Both the position numbers and the translations under genes were made by a program. DNA of 15,688 nucleotides from Kiritimatiellia bacterium (GTDB lineage Bacteria; Verrucomicrobiota; Kiritimatiellia; RFP12; DVOR01): NCBI GenBank assembly GCA_017457555.1, contig JAFTHG010000132.1:1-15688 (forward strand), read 5' to 3'. Of the stretch, positions 14,827 to 15,688 are shown piece by piece. The notes beneath the pieces were generated by a model. The model searched no databases, was not told where the DNA came from, and saw only the letters and a program-made list of their open reading frames with translations. Each line of letters opens with the position of its first letter. Position 1 is the stretch's first letter.

Positions 14827-15039
14827 TTAGCGGCGATTATTTGCCACGGCAATGGCGATGGCAATCGCGGTGTCATCCGATGCAGGCTTTGCCACCGGCT
14901 TCTTTTGAACTGGCTCCGGAAAGAGATTCAAGCGGGGCGCAATCTTGCCCATTAATCCGGTAACAAACGACAGGAGCGCCAAAAAGCCAACGGCAATTCC
15001 CATTCCTGCCACGAGAAGAACTAATCCTTGTTGAAGCAT
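14827..15039 (-). CDS. oadG: Oxaloacetate decarboxylase gamma subunit
   Basis: OadG is the small single-span subunit that anchors and assembles the alpha-beta complex and binds a metal ion. The 70 residues have one N-terminal membrane helix (about 5-30, LVLLVAGMGIAVGFLALLSF), a short linker LMGKIAPRLN, a Pro/Lys-rich stretch (41-53) and an Ala/Ile-rich tail (AIAIAIAVAN, 58-67), all typical of this poorly conserved family. The ATG has AGAGG 6 nt upstream. It is the first gene of the operon. Identification rests on both the architecture and the position directly before oadA and oadB. Confidence 0.9.
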   Translation of the reverse strand: MLQQGLVLLVAGMGIAVGFLALLSFVTGLMGKIAPRLNLFPEPVQKKPVAKPASDDTAIAIAIAVANNRR

Positions 15040-15091
15040 GTTTAACCTCTTTACGTCTTATGGCGTCCGCCAATACAAAAAAATCACGCCC

Positions 15092-15100
15092 ATTATAGCA
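15092..15100 (-). promoter_or_regulatory. Proximal extended -10 promoter of oadGAB
   Basis: The minus strand reads TGCTATAAT, a consensus extended -10. The -35 position shows no good match, which an extended -10 can tolerate. Transcription would start near 15085, giving about a 45-nt leader that includes a GGCG-GA-CGCC mini-hairpin and an AGAGG site before oadG. Confidence 0.65.
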
Positions 15101-15503
15101 TAACCTTCCCCCCTTGTGCCGACACCTTTTGTTAGTTTTGTGTTAAAAGTCCCATACAAATGTAGCGGCAATTATGAACATCCCGTTACATAATCTCTAT
15201 CAGGGGTATCAATCAACGCTCTGTAGCCGATGTGCCTCTCTTCCAATGCACAGGCAGAACAACCTACTGCGCACACTGAAGAAAACCACTCGAGAGCTTT
15301 ACGGTATAGCTCAGAGTCACACCAACGTCTGCCATACGCCGATGGCGAAAAGCTCCGACACCCTCATCAATCCACCTCCACTTTCTCCGGAAGCAACATC
15401 CTGACACACTTTTAAGCATTTCAGGATGCCTTCTAAAACTTCTTGAATGCTGCTTTTGAAGTGAATAGTGTAATTAAAAATGTTTCTAAACACCCTTTTC
15501 TTT
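15101..15503 (-). other. Long leader or non-coding stretch upstream of oadG
   Basis: About 400 bases without a clear gene. If the distal promoter at 15504-15532 is active, this would be a 5' leader of the oad operon or a separate small RNA. Minus-strand structure includes GAGCT/AGCTC (a hairpin around 15297-15315), GCCAT/ATGGC (near 15331-15346), and a short reading frame with a good ribosome binding site. A second 23-codon frame (15335-15264) overlaps it. I do not recognise a known riboswitch class. Confidence 0.35.
15317..15367 (-). CDS. Possible 16-residue leader peptide
   Basis: ATG followed by 15 codons and TGA encodes MRVSELFAIGVWQTLV. A GGAGG sequence lies exactly 7 nt upstream (plus 15375-15379), one of the best ribosome binding sites in the window. 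The peptide has no run of one amino acid that would suggest classic attenuation. Hairpins overlap its end. It may be a chance frame; the strength of the ribosome site is the only positive evidence. Confidence 0.25.
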   Translation of the reverse strand: MRVSELFAIGVWQTLV

Positions 15504-15532
15504 AGGATAACATATATTCAGCGCTTTGGCAA
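15504..15532 (-). promoter_or_regulatory. Distal promoter upstream of the oad region
   Basis: On the minus strand, TTGCCA (15527-15532), 17 nt, TATCCT (15504-15509) preceded by TGT, an extended -10. It directs transcription toward oadG, with a start near 15497. The TGTTATCCTA block is also found near the FHA regulator promoter. Confidence 0.6.
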
Positions 15533-15609
15533 ATTTCTGGAGTAAAATAGTCTGAAAACAGGAATCAAAAGGAATAAAATTGAGGCATTTGAGGCGAGTT
15601 TAACGGTCC

Positions 15610-15688
15610 AACGAGGGCCTCGCGCAGGGTGAACGAGGGCCTCACTCGACCTCAACGAGGCCCTCGCGCAAGGTGGACGAGGCCCTCG
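15610..15688. repeat. 22-bp tandem repeat array with palindromic cores
   Basis: Four cores with an exact 22-base period start at 15612, 15634, 15656 and 15678. Each is CGAGG(G/C)CCTCG or one base off. Three full units are seen and the fourth is cut by the window end. Cores 1-2 have centre G and cores 3-4 centre C, so cores 2 and 3 are exact inverted repeats (GAGGGCCTC 15635-15643, GAGGCCCTC 15657-15665). The spacers of units 1 and 3 are near-identical direct copies. The 22-base period rules out a protein repeat. Confidence 0.85.

Noticed and set aside
15174..15404. Plus-strand reading frame of 76 codons in the right-hand intergenic region
   Set aside because: There is no ribosome binding site before its ATG, the composition is not protein-like, and it lies antisense to the hairpins, ribosome site and promoter of the minus-strand leader.
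15101..15503. Cobalamin, TPP or other common riboswitch upstream of oadG
   Set aside because: I looked for their conserved boxes on the minus strand and did not find a convincing set.
15610..15688. CRISPR array
   Set aside because: The period is only 22 bases, with 11-base spacers that are themselves repeated, and there are no cas genes in the window.

Overview
This is a bacterial chromosome segment of roughly 50% GC. Every gene I can support is on the minus strand, so the window reads right to left. It looks like an anaerobic or facultative Gram-negative-type bacterium: it carries a three-subunit sodium-pumping oxaloacetate decarboxylase, and OadB has a cleavable-type signal peptide. Gene order and protein style suggest the PVC group (Verrucomicrobiota / Lentisphaerota / Kiritimatiellota), but that is a weak inference. 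No marker gene here settles it.

Layout in transcription order. (1) 15688-15040 has no clear protein gene. It holds a 22-bp tandem repeat array running off the window end, a well-formed promoter (15504-15532), a possible 16-residue leader peptide, and a second extended -10 promoter beside oadG. (2) oadG-oadA-oadB (15039-11260) encode the biotin-dependent Na+ pump and end at a clear terminator. OadB has an unusual secreted N-terminal domain of about 165 residues. (3) A lone six-helix membrane protein (11084-10395) has its own extended -10 and a weak terminator. (4) nusA-infB-rbfA-truB-ribF-azlC-azlD (10173-2954) is the conserved transcription/translation operon, extended by riboflavin kinase and a branched-chain amino acid exporter pair. 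A strong promoter drives it, followed by an intrinsic-terminator hairpin inside the nusA leader. rimP is not in front of nusA. (5) An FHA + AAA+ + Fis-type HTH regulator is followed 8 nt later by ruvA (2785-870). The regulator's AAA+ module has lost several residues needed for sigma-54 activation. (6) A tRNA-Ser(GGA) has its own promoter and terminator. (7) 1-440 is non-coding and repeat-rich.

How the genes work together: NusA, IF-2, RbfA and TruB link transcription elongation, initiation, 30S maturation and tRNA modification. RibF makes FMN/FAD, AzlCD exports branched-chain amino acids, and OadGAB turns oxaloacetate decarboxylation into a Na+ gradient.

The most unusual signal is at the left end. 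A perfect 26-bp sequence occurs twice in inverted orientation (26-51, 206-231). Each copy is bracketed by a different 8-bp arm pair, and both pairs are perfectly self-complementary. This is a small covariation pattern, pointing to a conserved-loop hairpin element or to insertion of a 26-bp cassette into the centre of palindromes.
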